64,000 nucleotides of DNA from Cycas panzhihuaensis (Eukaryota; Cycadophyta), in NCBI GenBank assembly GCA_023213395.1, contig CM041465.1, forward strand, positions 6,510,001 to 6,574,000, given 5' to 3'. Positions 10,033 through 21,258 of the stretch are shown one piece after another. Within the stretch, counting starts at the first letter, position 1. Each line of letters begins with the position of its first letter. The translations under genes were made by a program, and so were the position numbers. The notes beneath the pieces were generated by a model, which was not told where the DNA came from, did no database searches, and saw nothing but the letters and a program-made list of their open reading frames with translations.

Positions 10033-10803
10033 TCAGTGCAATGTGGCGGGTTTGCCACAATAATGACATACGACATTGGACTTGGAAGATCCAATGTTCA
10101 TATTTCCAAACTGCTTTGTGAATGCAGTTTTGGATTTTTGATTTGCCTTTGCCTTTCTTTGTGAAAGCACCGTTGTAGATGGTTCTTCATTATCCTTAGC
10201 ATAAATTTGTTCTTCTTGAAGCAATAAGCTTTCAAGTTCATTGAATGTCATCTCCCTTAGTGAACCATCTCGTGTAGTTGATGATATAAAGCCGTTGTAG
10301 TCCTTTGGTAATGCTTTTGTGATGGAGGCTACGATTTCATCTCTTGTAGTTGGACTACCTAAAATATTTAATTCATTACAAACCTCCTTAATGGAGGACA
10401 AGAATGCCGACATTGGCTTTACAAATTTGATGGAGTACAATTTTGCTTTTATCATCAAAATGCGAGCTTCATCTCGCCTTTCATACAAAGAGGACAATGT
10501 GTCCCATGCTTCTTTAGAAGATTTTGCGAAGAAATATTTTGGTCTACATTTATGTCCACAACCATACGAATGAATGCCAAAGCAATTTCGTCTTTGGCCT
10601 TCCATGCAGCAACATATTCATCATCCACAGTGCGGGTTGATTTTCATCATTATTATCCACAGTGCGATTGGGGATTCTTCGAAACATATCCCCAAAATTC
10701 ATTCATTATCAAGAGATTTTTTGTGATTCTTTTCCATTCTTGATAATTTGATTGCCCTGTTAGCCTTATGGTACATGTGTTAAGCATGTTTATGGCAGCC
10801 ATC
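10033..10803 (-). pseudogene. gag: Copia-1 gag
   Basis: Copia-type gag. The start is the ATG at 10803 (MAAINMLNTCTIRLTG), matching the intact Copia-7 gag start. Around 10640-10690 a short duplication (cgcactgtggat twice) breaks the frame. The body at 10033-10605 is open and contains RRDEARILMIKAKLYSIKFVKP and FNELESLLLQEEQIY. The single CCHC zinc knuckle is spoiled: CHYCGKPATLH shows two one-base losses relative to Copia-7 (CHYCGKPGHIAPDC). Confidence 0.85.
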
Positions 10804-12020
10804 TTTCCACTTGATTAAGAGCTAACAAGTAACTTGGTGACTTCAAAGCTTCGTCGCTTAAGACCCACCCTCAAACAACACCACCGGTTCGATTTTACAA
10901 GAAGATCCAACAACCGGTGGGGTGAAGAGAGGTGGAGGACTCTGGCTATTGAGTTGACCCAAAGTTAAGTGTAGCAGAGGCAAGGATTTGACCTTTTTTG
11001 AGCCTCTCCAACCCAATTTTAAATTCACTTTTTAAACAAGTCTAAGTGAATTTTTAATGTCCTCTTACTTGGATTTTTATGCCTTTTGGCTTACAAAGAA
11101 TGCTTCCTAAGAAGCAATGAAAGAATGAGCACAAAAAAAAAGATTTCAAGTGCTTTATGATCCAAGTGAGGTGCTATGTATGCTTGAGTACAATGATAAA
11201 GTACTTTGAGTAAAAGAAAATGATGCAAGGAACCTTTGATGAAGACAACAAAAAATGGGTTCCTTTTAACCTTCAAAATCTGATGAAGTGATGAAGCCAC
11301 AAGGAAGGTGTACTCAAGAAATGCTCCAAAGCCAACACGAACTCCACGCAGCAGCTGTTGAGACTTAAAATGTCTCAACAATCCAACAAGAAAATTGTGA
11401 TTTTATTAAGTTTCACAATGAGCCTTCCCCTTTTTGAACTTTGGAAGGCCAAGGTCGCCATGCAAGGTGCCAGAAAAAATGAAGTTAGGTGGTAATTTTC
11501 TTCACCTTTACAATGTAGATATGCCTTTTGATTACATTAATTAAGCCCAATGATGCTTCAATAGCATGAAAGTGTGCTAAAAGAGCTTAAAACAAGTGTT
11601 GAAAATCAACTTTTTGCCTCCTTAGAACACCACGCAGGGAGTCTTTTTAGGCATTTTAACCAAGCACCATTATACTTCAATAAGAGGAGAATGACTTGTC
11701 ATTCATTGGGTCCTCTTTTGATCAATCAAGTTAAGTACAAAAAGGTACTTTTAAGAACCACTTAAAAAGGCTTTATAAGTGAGATTAAATCTCACTAAAA
11801 AAAAAAAATTCTTAAGGTAATTAAAGGCTGCCAATGTTTGTAAAAAAATCTTCAAGTAGGCCCAGCTATAAAGACTTAAAGTCTTTTAAGACTCCCCCAT
11901 TGATTAAAAGAAATTCTTCTTAAGTAAAAAAAAATCTCTTCAAAGAAAGAAACCTTAAAAGACTTTGATTCACATGAGCATAAAAATATGCTATTATGTA
12001 TATATCAAGGTGTTGATTTT
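10804..12020 (-). other. Copia-1 5' leader (partial)
   Basis: Non-coding leader upstream of gag, matching the Copia-7 leader in reverse. Shared blocks include the segment around 10860-10990 and motifs tgcaaggtgcc (near 11460) and accacgcaggga (near 11630). It is A-rich with many cacttaa/cttaag words. Towards 12020 the match to a leader ends before any PBS. Confidence 0.65.
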
Positions 12021-12272
12021 TCAATTGCAATTGATAGAATGGGCACTGCTGGGCTTTGCTTGAGTGAGCTTGGATTTCAGGTGTCTTGTGGTGTCTTGAC
12101 TTGGCACCTTGAGTTGGCGATGTCTTGGTGGCGATGTCGAGTTGGCTTCTTGTTGGCACTGCTGGGCTCTGCTTGAATGAGCTTGGATTTCAGGTGTGCT
12201 GACTTGGCACTGCTGAGCTGGCAGTGTGAGAGTGTTGTTGTGTGCTGACTCAGCAATGTGCTGACTTGGATA
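12021..12272. repeat. GC-richer repeat patch at the Copia-1/Copia-2 junction
   Basis: A stretch built from repeated words such as ggcactgctgggct, gagcttggatttcaggtgt and gtgctgacttggcac. The unit gcactgctgggctNtgcttga occurs at about 12042 and 12157. It belongs to neither flanking element as far as I can tell. It may be filler from end-joining after a deletion, or a minisatellite. Confidence 0.55.
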
Positions 12273-12661
12273 AATTGACCTCGCTGGATGAATTCAGAGA
12301 TTGTTTGACCCTCTCTCATTCTAAGATTATACAGTTCCTCTCTGAGAGCAACAATTCTAGCTTCATTTTTCCGACTAAATATGGAGGACATCGTTTTCCA
12401 AATTTCATGGGCACTTTCAACACCATCTACATAGGTTAACAGAGAATCTGAGATTGAAAGTTTGAGAACAAATACAACAATGTTGTTCCTTTCTTCCTAA
12501 TTCAGTAATTCCACTATGTCTGTGGAGTGTTTTTCATTACCAGTGGTGATTTTCCAAGCATGTTTTGCTCTTAAGAGACCTTCAATCTTTATTTTCCAAA
12601 TACTGGAGTTCATTTTGGTCAATTTATCAGCTTCAGGCAATGCTATAGTGGAAGAAGCCAT
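12273..12661 (-). pseudogene. gag: Copia-2 gag N-terminus
   Basis: Starts at ATG 12661 with MASSTIALPEADKLTKMN, closely like the Copia-6 gag. Recognisable parts are SIWKIKIEGLLRAKHAWKI, a stop near 12495, and FSRKNEARIVALREELYNL. The match ends after GQTISEFIQ, where the sequence runs into the repeat-rich junction. Confidence 0.8.
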
Positions 12662-13292
12662 GATTGAATGAGGGGTCCAAATCGAAGCATTTGATGAGAG
12701 GAGTCCAAATGTACAATTATTTTTCTCAGATGATGTCTAGTTTGATCAAAAACTAAGGTCGAAGTTTAGACTGGTGGCTAGGGCTAAAAGTGAAAAATGC
12801 TTCAAACAAAAAAAATAGTCTAAATCTGCCTTTGAAATTGATCTCAAAAAATTTGTATTAAAGAGAGGATCATATTGATATAGGTATTACCCAAATTAAT
12901 TGAGTTGTACAAAAGAAAAGAGCATATTTCTTCCTAAACCCGCGCCTCTGAAAAATGGGTGAAAACCTTGTCAAAACATTTTCAAATCACTTCGCATCTT
13001 TAGGAAGAAGTGACGTTCGTATAGTGGCGAGCCTGCTGGTGAAATTTGGGAGCAATCTTAGCACTTCAATTTTTTTTTTGCCTGTACAAGGTCCGTATAA
13101 CTTCCATATGAAAACCGTACACTGGTACTTTGGTGAAATTTGTCTTCTGAGATGACTTATGCTTTAGTTTGATTATTCTCCTTTAATGATTTGATTCTAC
13201 AAACTGATTTTCATCAATTTTTCTCAAAACCCTAATGAACTCCTTGTCCAAATTCAAACAAAAATTAATTCTTGACCAGACGGTCATAGCTT
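12662..13292 (-). other. Copia-2 5' leader
   Basis: Non-coding, no gene seen. It has gtacaaggtccgtata and ccgtacac near 13085-13125, words that recur in the leaders of Copia-4, -5 and -6. Confidence 0.6.
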
Positions 13293-13304
13293 GCTCTGAT
13301 ACCA
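13293..13304 (-). other. Copia-2 primer-binding site (Met-tRNA)
   Basis: Minus strand TGGTATCAGAGC, complementary to the 3' end of plant initiator Met-tRNA, abutting the LTR end. Confidence 0.9.
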
Positions 13305-13523
13305 TGTAGAAAGAAATCACAATACTTCATTAATAAAAAAATGAATCTATAAATACATTACATCTTGTACGAGACAAATGGCAACTGCTCAATGTGATCT
13401 TGCCACTTGTCATTTTGAGAGAGAAAGGGGAAGTGATACGTGACCCTCATAATGTGTTTTGAATCCACTTTAATCTTTCCACAGTATGCTAGGAATATCC
13501 TAGATAAAACATTACTTCTAACA
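13305..13523 (-). repeat. Copia-2 5' LTR
   Basis: 219 bp, minus strand TGTTAGAAGTAATG...TTCTACA. The start resembles the Copia-6 LTR (TGTAGAAGGTAATGTTTTATC). It abuts a perfect PBS. No partner LTR remains. Confidence 0.8.
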
Positions 13524-13887
13524 ATAAGCACGACGACAACCATTACATTTATAGTCTTAAGATGTGTCACCAGAATGCCACGTCCTCCATGTTTAGTGTG
13601 ATTCCTTGAATGATTTGGTCCTTCATTGCAATAGTTAACTTTTCTAATTTCTTCACTTCCTGTCCTTCCAATGGAAATCCCGTTAGCCTTACTATATCTT
13701 CTGGCTCCATTCTTATAATTCTTCCATTAACTATCAATACCTGATCTATGAGGTTATACCCTTGCAGCACGTCTTGTAATCTTTTGGAATTTTTTGAAAA
13801 GATAAAAAATGACACAGCCTAGACGACCCCTGCGCCTGTTAAATGTACTCTTAATGGAGCATTCTGATCTTCTACTTCTAACCACTT
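13524..13887 (-). pseudogene. Gypsy-2 extra ORF, second part
   Basis: Minus-strand frame continuing from 21556 across Copia-3: KWLEVEDQNAPLRVHLTGAG, a stop, then an open piece at 13567-13815 with FFIFSKNSKRLQDVLQGYN and EPEDIVRLTGFPLEGQEV, ending at TGA 13567. It resembles the Gypsy-1 extra ORF (HFITGLPNEGEVA), though similarity is weak and judged by eye. The family is not recognised. It lies downstream of integrase on the same strand. Confidence 0.45.
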
Positions 13888-14185
13888 TGAAAAGAGTGGA
13901 TCTATCCTTCATCTCCATGCACTAAACACAAAGGCAAACATGGGAGCAAGAGAGACTTGAGAGAAAAAGAGTAGCTCTCACAAAATGGGGAGGTAAGAAT
14001 GAGCCTCCTCCATTGAGCTTTTACTTTTATATTAAGAGAGGGAGCATTAGAGTTAGGTGAAATGAAATTATACATAATGTACATGAAAGTGCATTTCACT
14101 TAAGTGATCTAATTTAAAGTTCACTTAAGACCCTTTTTAGAAATAATCAACTAATGTAATGACCTTGTGACATTAACTCGTTTCA
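13888..14185 (-). repeat. Copia-3 3' LTR
   Basis: 298 bp, ends TGAAAAG...GTTTCA. It contains the palindrome tcacttaagtga (14096-14107) and, on the minus strand, a TATA-like run near 14035 (atataaaagtaaaag). Confidence 0.95.
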
Positions 14186-14201
14186 ATCTCCCCCTTAATG
14201 G
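14186..14201 (-). other. Copia-3 polypurine tract
   Basis: Minus strand CCATTAAGGGGGAGAT directly before the LTR. Confidence 0.85.
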
Positions 14202-14429
14202 TAGAAGGTCATTTCATCCTATTTTATTCTATCCTATAAGGTCTTCATTTGAGCCTCTCACAAAGCAAACTACTATGACACTTTTGTGGAAAACCCTCAT
14301 GGGGAAGAAAACCCACAGATTTTCTAATCTACTAACTTGGCTCAGGTGGCTCTTTAAATGAAAGCAGATACCCAATCAGTACAATGAATTTTGTAGCTGA
14401 AATCTACTGAGTCTCCATATACCATTTGG

Positions 14430-14618
14430 TCATCCCCCATGCCCTTTCAAGTTTTCACAGGTTCCGATTTTCCAAAATGATACAACCCTTATCCTTTTGC
14501 GCCCACAAGGGGTTTTCACAAATGGGATAGAGCAAAGACTTACTCTTGTCCTTCTGCGCCCACAAGGGGTTTTCACGAATGAGACAGAGTATGATGGTCC
14601 TATTGTCATCTCCTTCAA
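14430..14618 (-). repeat. Conserved 57-bp tandem repeat and open frame in Copia-3 3' UTR
   Basis: Two units with gcgcccacaaggggttttcac start at 14499 and 14556. On the minus strand the segment stays open for about 62 codons and encodes two copies of FVKTPCGRxRxRV. The same open frame exists in Copia-8 at 53491-53679. It begins with TTG after an in-frame stop and has no ATG, so translation is doubtful. Confidence 0.6.
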
Positions 14619-14639
14619 TCAGTCGGAGATGGAGGCCCT

Positions 14640-16160
14640 AAGGTCGAGTTGCCTTCGGAACTATTTAAACTTCACCCTCTTCAGTGGTTTGGTGAAGATA
14701 TTGGCCACTTGATCTGCTGTGGGGCAGTACTCCAGTTGAATTGTGCAATCATGAACTAGTTCTCTAATCCTGTGGACTTCCATACTTATATGTTTGGTAT
14801 GATCATGAAATACAGGATTTTTAACCATTTGGATTGTACATTGATTATCTACATGTAATCTAGTAGAACTTGTTTGGGTGGCATTTAATGTATTCAACAA
14901 TTTTCTAAGCCATATCACCTCCTTGCTTGTCTCAGAAGCAACAATATATTCAGCTTCAATAGTTGAGTCTATAACTATCTTTTGTCATCTAGATCTCCAT
15001 GATATTGATGCTATTCCAAGAAATTTTACGTACCCAGACGTAGATCTTCCTGTATCTTTATCTCCGGCAAAGTCTGAATCTGTGTATGCATAAAGTTTAA
15101 ATTCTGCATTGGGTTCATACAACAAACCATATTTGTCAGTCGTCTTTAGGTATCTCAACACTCGTATTGCAGCTTGCCAGTGATTATGCTTAGGATTTGT
15201 AATGAATCTTGCAAGAATGTTGCCAGAGTGTGCAATATTTGGCCTTGTGTTGATAGTATAGATGAAACTACCTATAAGTTGCCTGTAGAGAGTTGTGTCT
15301 GCCTCCCTAGTGTCACCATCAGTTGAGAGTTTAACATTAGGTTCCATAGGTGTAGCCACTGTTCGAGCACCTTCTAACTGACACTTTGTCAGAAGATCGT
15401 TGATATATTTTTCTTGGGAGAGAAAGACTTTGCCATTCTTTTGAGTTATTTCAATTTCCAAGTAATATTTCATCAACCCAAGGTCAGACAATTCAAAAGT
15501 TTTAGTAAGGTCCTTCTTCAACTGGCTGATTACCTGTTCACTATTCTCCGTTATTAGCACATCATCCACAAAGATTAAGAGGTAAGTGACTTTATCATTT
15601 CGGTGCTTGATGAACACTGTTGCATCAATATCATGATAGTCACAAACCTCATATCCAAGTTGCCTCATTCTTTCATTCAACTTGGTAAACCAACCACGAG
15701 GGGCTTGTTTTAGGCCGTACAAGGACTTTCTGAGCCTGCAAACCTTATGCTCTTGACCGACAATCTTGTATCCTTCTAGCTGAGCCATGTAAATTTCTTC
15801 TTTAAGGTCTCCATTGAGAAATGTGGTCTTAACATCGAGTTGGCGGATTTTCCAACCCTGTTGAGCAGCCAAGGCTATAAGAGTTCTGATTGTAGGCCAC
15901 TTGGTTGTAAGAGCAAAGATTTCAGTGTAGTTGATACCTTCCTTTTGAGTAAATCCTTTTGCTACTAACCTTGCCTTGTGTTTTTATAGGGTGCCATCTG
16001 ATATGTACTTGTTTTTTAACACCCATTTGTTTTGAACTACCTTTCTTCCAAGTGGTAGATCAACAAGCTTCCATGTACCGTTATTGATAAGAGATTGGTA
16101 CTCGTCGTTCATGGCATTTCTCCAAGTTGCATGCTTTACAACTTCTTGGTACGTTAGGGG
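14640..16160 (-). pseudogene. pol: Copia-3 reverse transcriptase and RNase H
   Basis: The main open piece, 14985-15872, has [39 protein letters not shown], the active-site FVDD in LLIFVDDVLITENSEQ, KYYLEIEITQKNGK, TLYRQLIGSFIYTINTRPNI and the RNase H motif YAYTDSDFAGDKDTGRS. The tail at 14661-14918 carries LHVDNQCTIQMVKNPVFHD, HDCTIQLEYCPTADQVAN and IFTKPLKRVKF. The RT start (KWVLKNKYISDGTL) is at the end of the integrase frame near 16000. Frame breaks near 14985 and 15980 inactivate it, though the catalytic region is well kept. Confidence 0.9.
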
Positions 16161-17405
16161 TTCTTCATTAAGAGCAAGGTGCAGTTCTACTGGTTCAAGC
16201 TCAACGGAAAGTGATTCATGCATCCTTGCTCTATGAGCACTTCTAGTTCCAGTTTTGCCTACCTCATATGATCGCATGTCTATGTGTAGTTGATAGGCTT
16301 TATGAAAACCTCGAGTTGGAAATGAGGTTTTCATTTCCACAGCCTCTTGGTCTTTGTTTTGATCATGAAAAGGATCATATGAAATGTTTGGCATGGAGGA
16401 AGTTGATGATGCTGGAGAAAATGGACCAGCCATTGATGTTAGAGAAGATGGTCCTTCTACTATGGCTTTGCCTTTGTCAACTTGGCTGTTCGCAAATGAT
16501 GGTGCTGGATGTGTACACATTGGCTGGGAGTCACAGCTTGTATCCTCTGGGGCTCTATTATTAGATTCCAAAATTTTGAGCAATTGTTGAGCATCTACCC
16601 CCCTAAATTTTGGAATCTGGACATCAAATTCAGTAGTATCATTAAATCGGTATGAAGGTATCTTGGAGTCAAGTATGAGTAATTGATCTTCAGTCTCTGC
16701 AAAGATAACATCTGTAGTGATGATAATTTTGCGTTGTGAAGGTACAAAAACTTTGTACCCATTTTTGTCCATAGGGTGTCCGATAAAGATGCCTTTGAGG
16801 GCTCTATCTTGGAGCTTGTTTCTATGTTCCTCCAAAATGTGAGCATAACAAGTAGAGCCAAAATTTTTGAAGTGGGAGATAGAGGGGGTTTGTCCATACC
16901 ACATTTCATGTGGAGAGGGGCCGAGCTTGGAGGGACTAACAGTGTTGATGCAATACACAGTAATCCAAATAGCCTTAGCACAAAGATAGATAAAGACATT
17001 CTTATATACCAACATAGCACAAGCCATGTTCATGATGGTCCTATTCATGCGCTCGGCAACTCCATTTTGTTGGGGTGTACCTGCAACAATGGTCTGATGT
17101 TTGATTCCATGCTGACGTAGGTATGATTCAAACTCATTGGACGTGTACTTGCCACCATTGTCAGTCTTAAGTATTTTGATCTTGAATCCAAATTCATTTT
17201 CCACGCAAGCCTTGAAAGCTTGAAACATAGAAAAAACTTCATCTTTCTTTGTAAGAAAAGCAACCCATACTTTCTTGGTAAAATCATCAATGAAAGTAAT
17301 ATAGTACCACTTATGTCTGAGAGAAGGGATGGGCATAGGACTGTATCTATCTGAGTGTACAAGCTGCAAAGGTTGGCAAGATTTCCACTGACTACGAGGA
17401 AAGGG
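16161..17405 (-). pseudogene. pol: Copia-3 integrase and linker
   Basis: A 461-codon open piece (15984-17369) beginning MQLVHSDRYSPMPIPSLRH. The core acidic residues are visible: HSD (first), LKTDNGGKYTS (second) and NGVAERMNRTIM (Glu). GPSPHEMWYGQTPSISHFKN is the typical end of the core, followed by a Ser/Pro-rich linker. The expected CGP after HSD has become YSP. The HHCC region lies just upstream in another frame (WHARMGHIKIDCLRELH, CETCIIVKSQR, 17406-17837). The frame is cut by a stop near 17400. Confidence 0.9.
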
Positions 17406-18060
17406 TTATCTTTGAGATTTAACAATGATACATGTTTCACATTTGAAGGGCTTAGAGGAGAGCCTAGGCATACCAGGAAGAGTAGCATGTAGTTCTCTTA
17501 AACAATCAATTTTAATATGGCCCATACGAGCATGCCATAGGGCCACTTGGAACAACTTTTGAGGAGTCAGGGTTGTGATAAAAGCAGAGTCATCATCAAC
17601 ATAGTTATCTTCAGAGGATGGTGAGCTAGTTAGGTGAAAACGTTTGCCATCAAGAATTCCGGTCATAACCACAGCATGTGAAGGAGGGTGAATGACACAA
17701 AGAGTTTGATTATTTGCAGTTACACTCAGATCAAATCCACAAGAAACAAGGGTGGACAGGGAGAGCAGATTTTGCTTCAGAGCAGGAATATATAAAACAT
17801 CAACAAGGGTAAAATCTGGAAAGCTTGGGAGTTTCAAGCAAACAGTTCTAAGTCCTTCGACTAGCTAAAATGATTTGTCATCCATGTATACAACACCACG
17901 AACTTCAAAGTCAAAATCCTAAAAGAACTGGCGATGACAAGTCATGTGTTGTGTTGCTCCAGTATCCATGATCCAAGATGAAGTATTTGGGGTGGTACTA
18001 TTTGCAACTCCAAGTGGTGAAGGCAAAAGTGAATAAGCATAGCCACAATGAGCCTCAATA
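17406..18060 (-). pseudogene. pol: Copia-3 protease and pre-integrase region
   Basis: The aspartic protease core WIMDTGATQHMTCHRQFF is intact at about 17920-17985, then stops appear, and FPDFTLVDVLYIPALKQNLLSLS (flap and C-terminal part, in pieces) follows in 17406-17837. That piece continues into the zinc-binding HHCC region of integrase. Confidence 0.85.
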
Positions 18061-19185
18061 TACTTAGTGGATCTATCAACAACATTTGATGAAGTGGTCC
18101 CAATTCTTTGAAGGTGTGCATGAGCAAATTTGTGTTCCACCGAAAGCATCTTCAAAAGCAGTATTATCAATATTATGTGCACCATGGTATTGTTGATAGC
18201 TTGGTAATTTGTTGGTGGCAGTTCTGCAATTTTTGGCATAGTGTCCTTTTCTATCACACCTTTGACACATAATTATTTGATTTTTAGTACCATAAGAAGT
18301 ATTAGACTGGTTGGATTGTCTCTAATTACTGGATCGAGGTCTAGATTGATTATTTTGGCCTTGGCCTTGAGACTATTTTTGTTGGAGTTGAGGAGCCTGT
18401 TGACCAAGAGGACGTTGTCCTTGTTGTCTACCTTTGCCTCTTCCATGAGAATTACCACCTCTGCGAGAGTATTGACCTTGATTTTTGGTATAAAAAGGAT
18501 CTTCTTCCACTTCGAAAGCAACATCAGCTAGATCTGATGTAGTGGCAAAGTTGGTATCAAAGGTCTTATCAAATTCAATAAACTTATCAGCAAGAGCCTC
18601 AAAGTTTAGGGTCTTCAAAGTGCCACTAGATTGAAGACTTCCCAGTAGATTTTTGTAATTTGGGATATGGAAACATGACTGAATCAAGAAAGTCCATGTA
18701 ATGCATTGCATTTTGAAATCTTTATCAATGGCTTGCTTGATTGGACGAAGGAGATTGATTGTCTCACTTGTGTGTCCTTTCTACATTTTCAATTTATTCA
18801 TCTTCAGCACTAAGTGAACAAATTCTAAGTCTGATTTAGTGTTAGAGTTTTTTTTAAGAACTTCAAGAACTTTCCATGCTATATCATGTACAGCTTCATC
18901 AATGAGATTATGCAGGGAATAATCAGTGACAAGAAGTATCCCTGCATGGATTTTATCATCATCAAGTTCCCATTGGCGTTTAGTTGTAGCTTCAATGGGA
19001 GCAATTGGAGCACCTCCTCCAAAAGTAGTTGAGGTAGTTATAGCTGCAACAAATGGTGTAGGTTGCAAGTGATCTCTCCAAAGGCCTTCATACTTTACAA
19101 CATTTCTAACACTAGTGAACCACATGTCCCAATTTTCTTTCCCTTTAAGAATGCAGTTCACATTTTGCTTGAACTGTGAAGACAT
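18061..19185 (-). pseudogene. gag: Copia-3 gag
   Basis: The start chosen is ATG 19185 (MSSQFKQNVNCILKGKEN), the same as in Copia-8; an upstream in-frame ATG at 19275 is less likely. The N-terminal part is open to 18781 (WDMWFTSVRN, QWELDDDKIHAGILLVTDYS, LHNLIDEAVHDIAWKVLEVL). After a stop at 18781-18783 it continues as QCITWTFLIQSCFHIPNYKN and a Gln/Gly/Arg-rich stretch. One CCHC knuckle, CQRCDRKGHYAKNC, is intact near 18225-18266. Confidence 0.88.
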
Positions 19186-19351
19186 GGTGTCTTTTGAAAA
19201 AGGAAGAAATGAATAAGGGACTATAAAATTGATGGCAATAAATGACCAATCATTGTTTACAAATGGGAGATGCAATGAAGTAGTGTAGTAGAAGGAAGAA
19301 GAAGTGAGAATGGTTACTCAAAGATGAACGGAGCAACTTAGAGAAAAGTCA

Positions 19352-19558
19352 CCAATACTTGTGACAAATATTAACCTGACGCAGCAAGAATATGAGAAGC
19401 ACTATGATGAAAATTGGCCACTAACACTTGTGGCAAATATTAACCTGACGTAGCAGGAATATGAGAAGCACTATGATGAAAATTGGCCACTAACACTTGT
19501 GGAAAATATTAACCTGACGAAAGGTGAATATGAGAAGCACTATGATTGTGATTACACT
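19352..19558 (-). repeat. Three tandem 69-bp units in Copia-3 leader
   Basis: ttaacctgac starts at 19371, 19440 and 19509, each with aatatgagaagcactatga about 20 bp on. Copia-8 keeps about two units near 48690-48790. Confidence 0.9.
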
Positions 19559-20389
19559 ATGGATCACTTTTTACAAATAAATAAGTGATCAATATACAAA
19601 ATTGTAAACCAATGTGAAAGCTGACATCATTGGGTGTACACAACTTGAAACTCAAATGCACGATGCGTAATCAACCCAATAACCTCTAACTTGTGTCTAA
19701 CATGTAGTTGAGGTTGTTGGAGGGATGCCTAAGCTTCTAGTAGAATTAAGTTGGCCTTCACCCGTGATACCCGCAATTGTGCTTGGTGATGAAATCCAAG
19801 TCACAACGAAGCCCAGGTACTCCCAATCCTCACCCAATTCACTAATGAGCAGCTATATACCTCCTCCAAAGAGTGGTACATGCATACCCATGGCTATGAC
19901 GGATATTGGATCGGGAATATTTTAATCTTGTATTAAAGTTTCAGTTTTTTCGATTGGTTATCAGAATGATCCCTGATTGAGGCACGATGGTATGGCTAAC
20001 CAAACCTCGCCAATGTTACAGTTCAGTCCAACCCCAACTTGAAACCCACACCTCCTTTATGGCACGACATTCTGCCAACCAAGGTATCTCAACCTTGGCA
20101 AGTGTGTGAACAAGTACAAGATGGCAGAAAATAATGTACGTGATGCGTTTGTGAAAAGATTATTGAATTTGTATCAAATGTACATATAACTGAAAATAGA
20201 GTGCTTGCTTAGAGTGTTTTTAGAGTGCTTGCTTAAAGTGATTTTGGAATGCCGAAATGTAATGTTGATAAGTGAGTGAGGACACCAGATATTGCTCTGA
20301 TCTAGGTGTTTTTTCACTCACTTTTACAATGGGCTTTTAAGCCTTATAAAAAGAAGGAAGAAATTTTCTTCATTTTTTTTTTTAAATAC

Positions 20390-20770
20390 AAAAAAGTAGC
20401 CTTTACTAAAACAGCAATAACTTTCTCCCACGATAACGAAATTGAGTGCTGGTTTTTGTGCTGCAAACTAGACTCAGAGCTTCATCTTCAGGAAGTGGAA
20501 TCAAGTCCAAATGAGCTCTAGAAAAATTTTGGCAGTCCCACAATGTTAGGAGAATATATTTTTCTAGAATTCTTACTAAAAATAACTGTTGTTCACTAAA
20601 ATAGCAATAACGTTTTCATACGACAATAAAATTGGGTGCCAGTTTGTGTGCTCAAAACTAGACTCAGAGTCTCATCTTTAGCAATTAGAATCAGGTCAAT
20701 TGGAGCTCTGTAGAAGATTTTGCAAACCTGTGAAGTTCAGCAAACAAATTTTATTTCTACAAAAATTTTA
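20390..20770 (-). repeat. Diverged ~190-bp direct duplication in Copia-3 leader
   Basis: actaaaacagcaataac at 20405 and actaaaatagcaataac at 20595 open two similar blocks that share caaactagactcagag-like and gagctct segments. The same pair is seen in Copia-8 around 47515-47850. Confidence 0.8.
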
Positions 20771-21244
20771 ACTTGTTAATATCTCATTAACACATGATAC
20801 CATATGAAATTTCCATCATTTTTTGATCACCAGGATCCCAATATGAGCAAGGTGAGAGCATACAATGATGGATATTTTAAATGGCTCCAAATTCTTTAAA
20901 AAAATTGGGTAGAACCTCCCCTTTCAATCATTCTTCTAAAAGCTAGAAAAATTTCGACAACATTTCCCCTTGTTAAATGGACAAAAAGAGGGGAAAGAAA
21001 AGAAGAGTGAGATAGCATAAATGGCCACCAAAGGATTGGAATCCTTGGGCCTTACAACTCCTTGTGTTGTGCTTCCAAACCTGCAAAAGAGAAAAGGAAA
21101 GCAAACAATACTAAATATGCTATGATAAAAACTTAAAAATATTTCTTAAATCCACTTTCACAATCTTCTTCACCACATGGATTGTGGGGGAGAAGGAAAT
21201 GATGGCTCCATTGCAAGTGCAAGTGAGGAATATGAAGGAAGCAA

Positions 21245-21256
21245 GCTCCGATACCA
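21245..21256 (-). other. Copia-3 primer-binding site
   Basis: Minus strand TGGTATCGGAGC, one mismatch to the Met-tRNA site, two bases from the LTR end. Confidence 0.85.
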
Positions 21257-21258
21257 CA

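Larger units (their letters stand above)
6213..12020 (-). mobile_element. Copia-1, 5'-truncated copia element
   Basis: Minus-strand copia with a partial 3' LTR at the left, then RNase H, RT, integrase, protease and gag, and about 1.2 kb of leader at the right. Its closest relative in the window is Copia-7 (same LTR start TGTTAAACC, same gag N-terminus, same leader motifs). The 5' LTR and PBS are missing; the right end dissolves into a repeat-rich junction with Copia-2. Confidence 0.85.
12273..13523 (-). mobile_element. Copia-2, 5' fragment only
   Basis: Minus-strand 5' LTR, PBS, leader and the N-terminal part of gag. Everything after the first ~130 gag residues is gone. It belongs to the Copia-4/-5/-6 family by gag sequence. 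The right flank is the Gypsy-2 extra ORF. The base pairs next to the LTR are ataag, and no matching duplicate exists because the other end is lost. Confidence 0.8.
19186..21244 (-). other. Copia-3 5' leader, about 2.06 kb
   Basis: Unusually long non-coding leader, also present in Copia-8 (47385-48966). It has no convincing ORF. It holds two internal repeat blocks annotated separately. The function is unknown; packaging or translation-control structures are possible. Confidence 0.75.

Noticed and set aside
15984-17369. Copia-3 integrase ORF as a functional host-domesticated gene
   Set aside because: Although 461 codons are open, it starts inside the integrase core, lacks the zinc region in frame, and is flanked by ordinary decayed element sequence.
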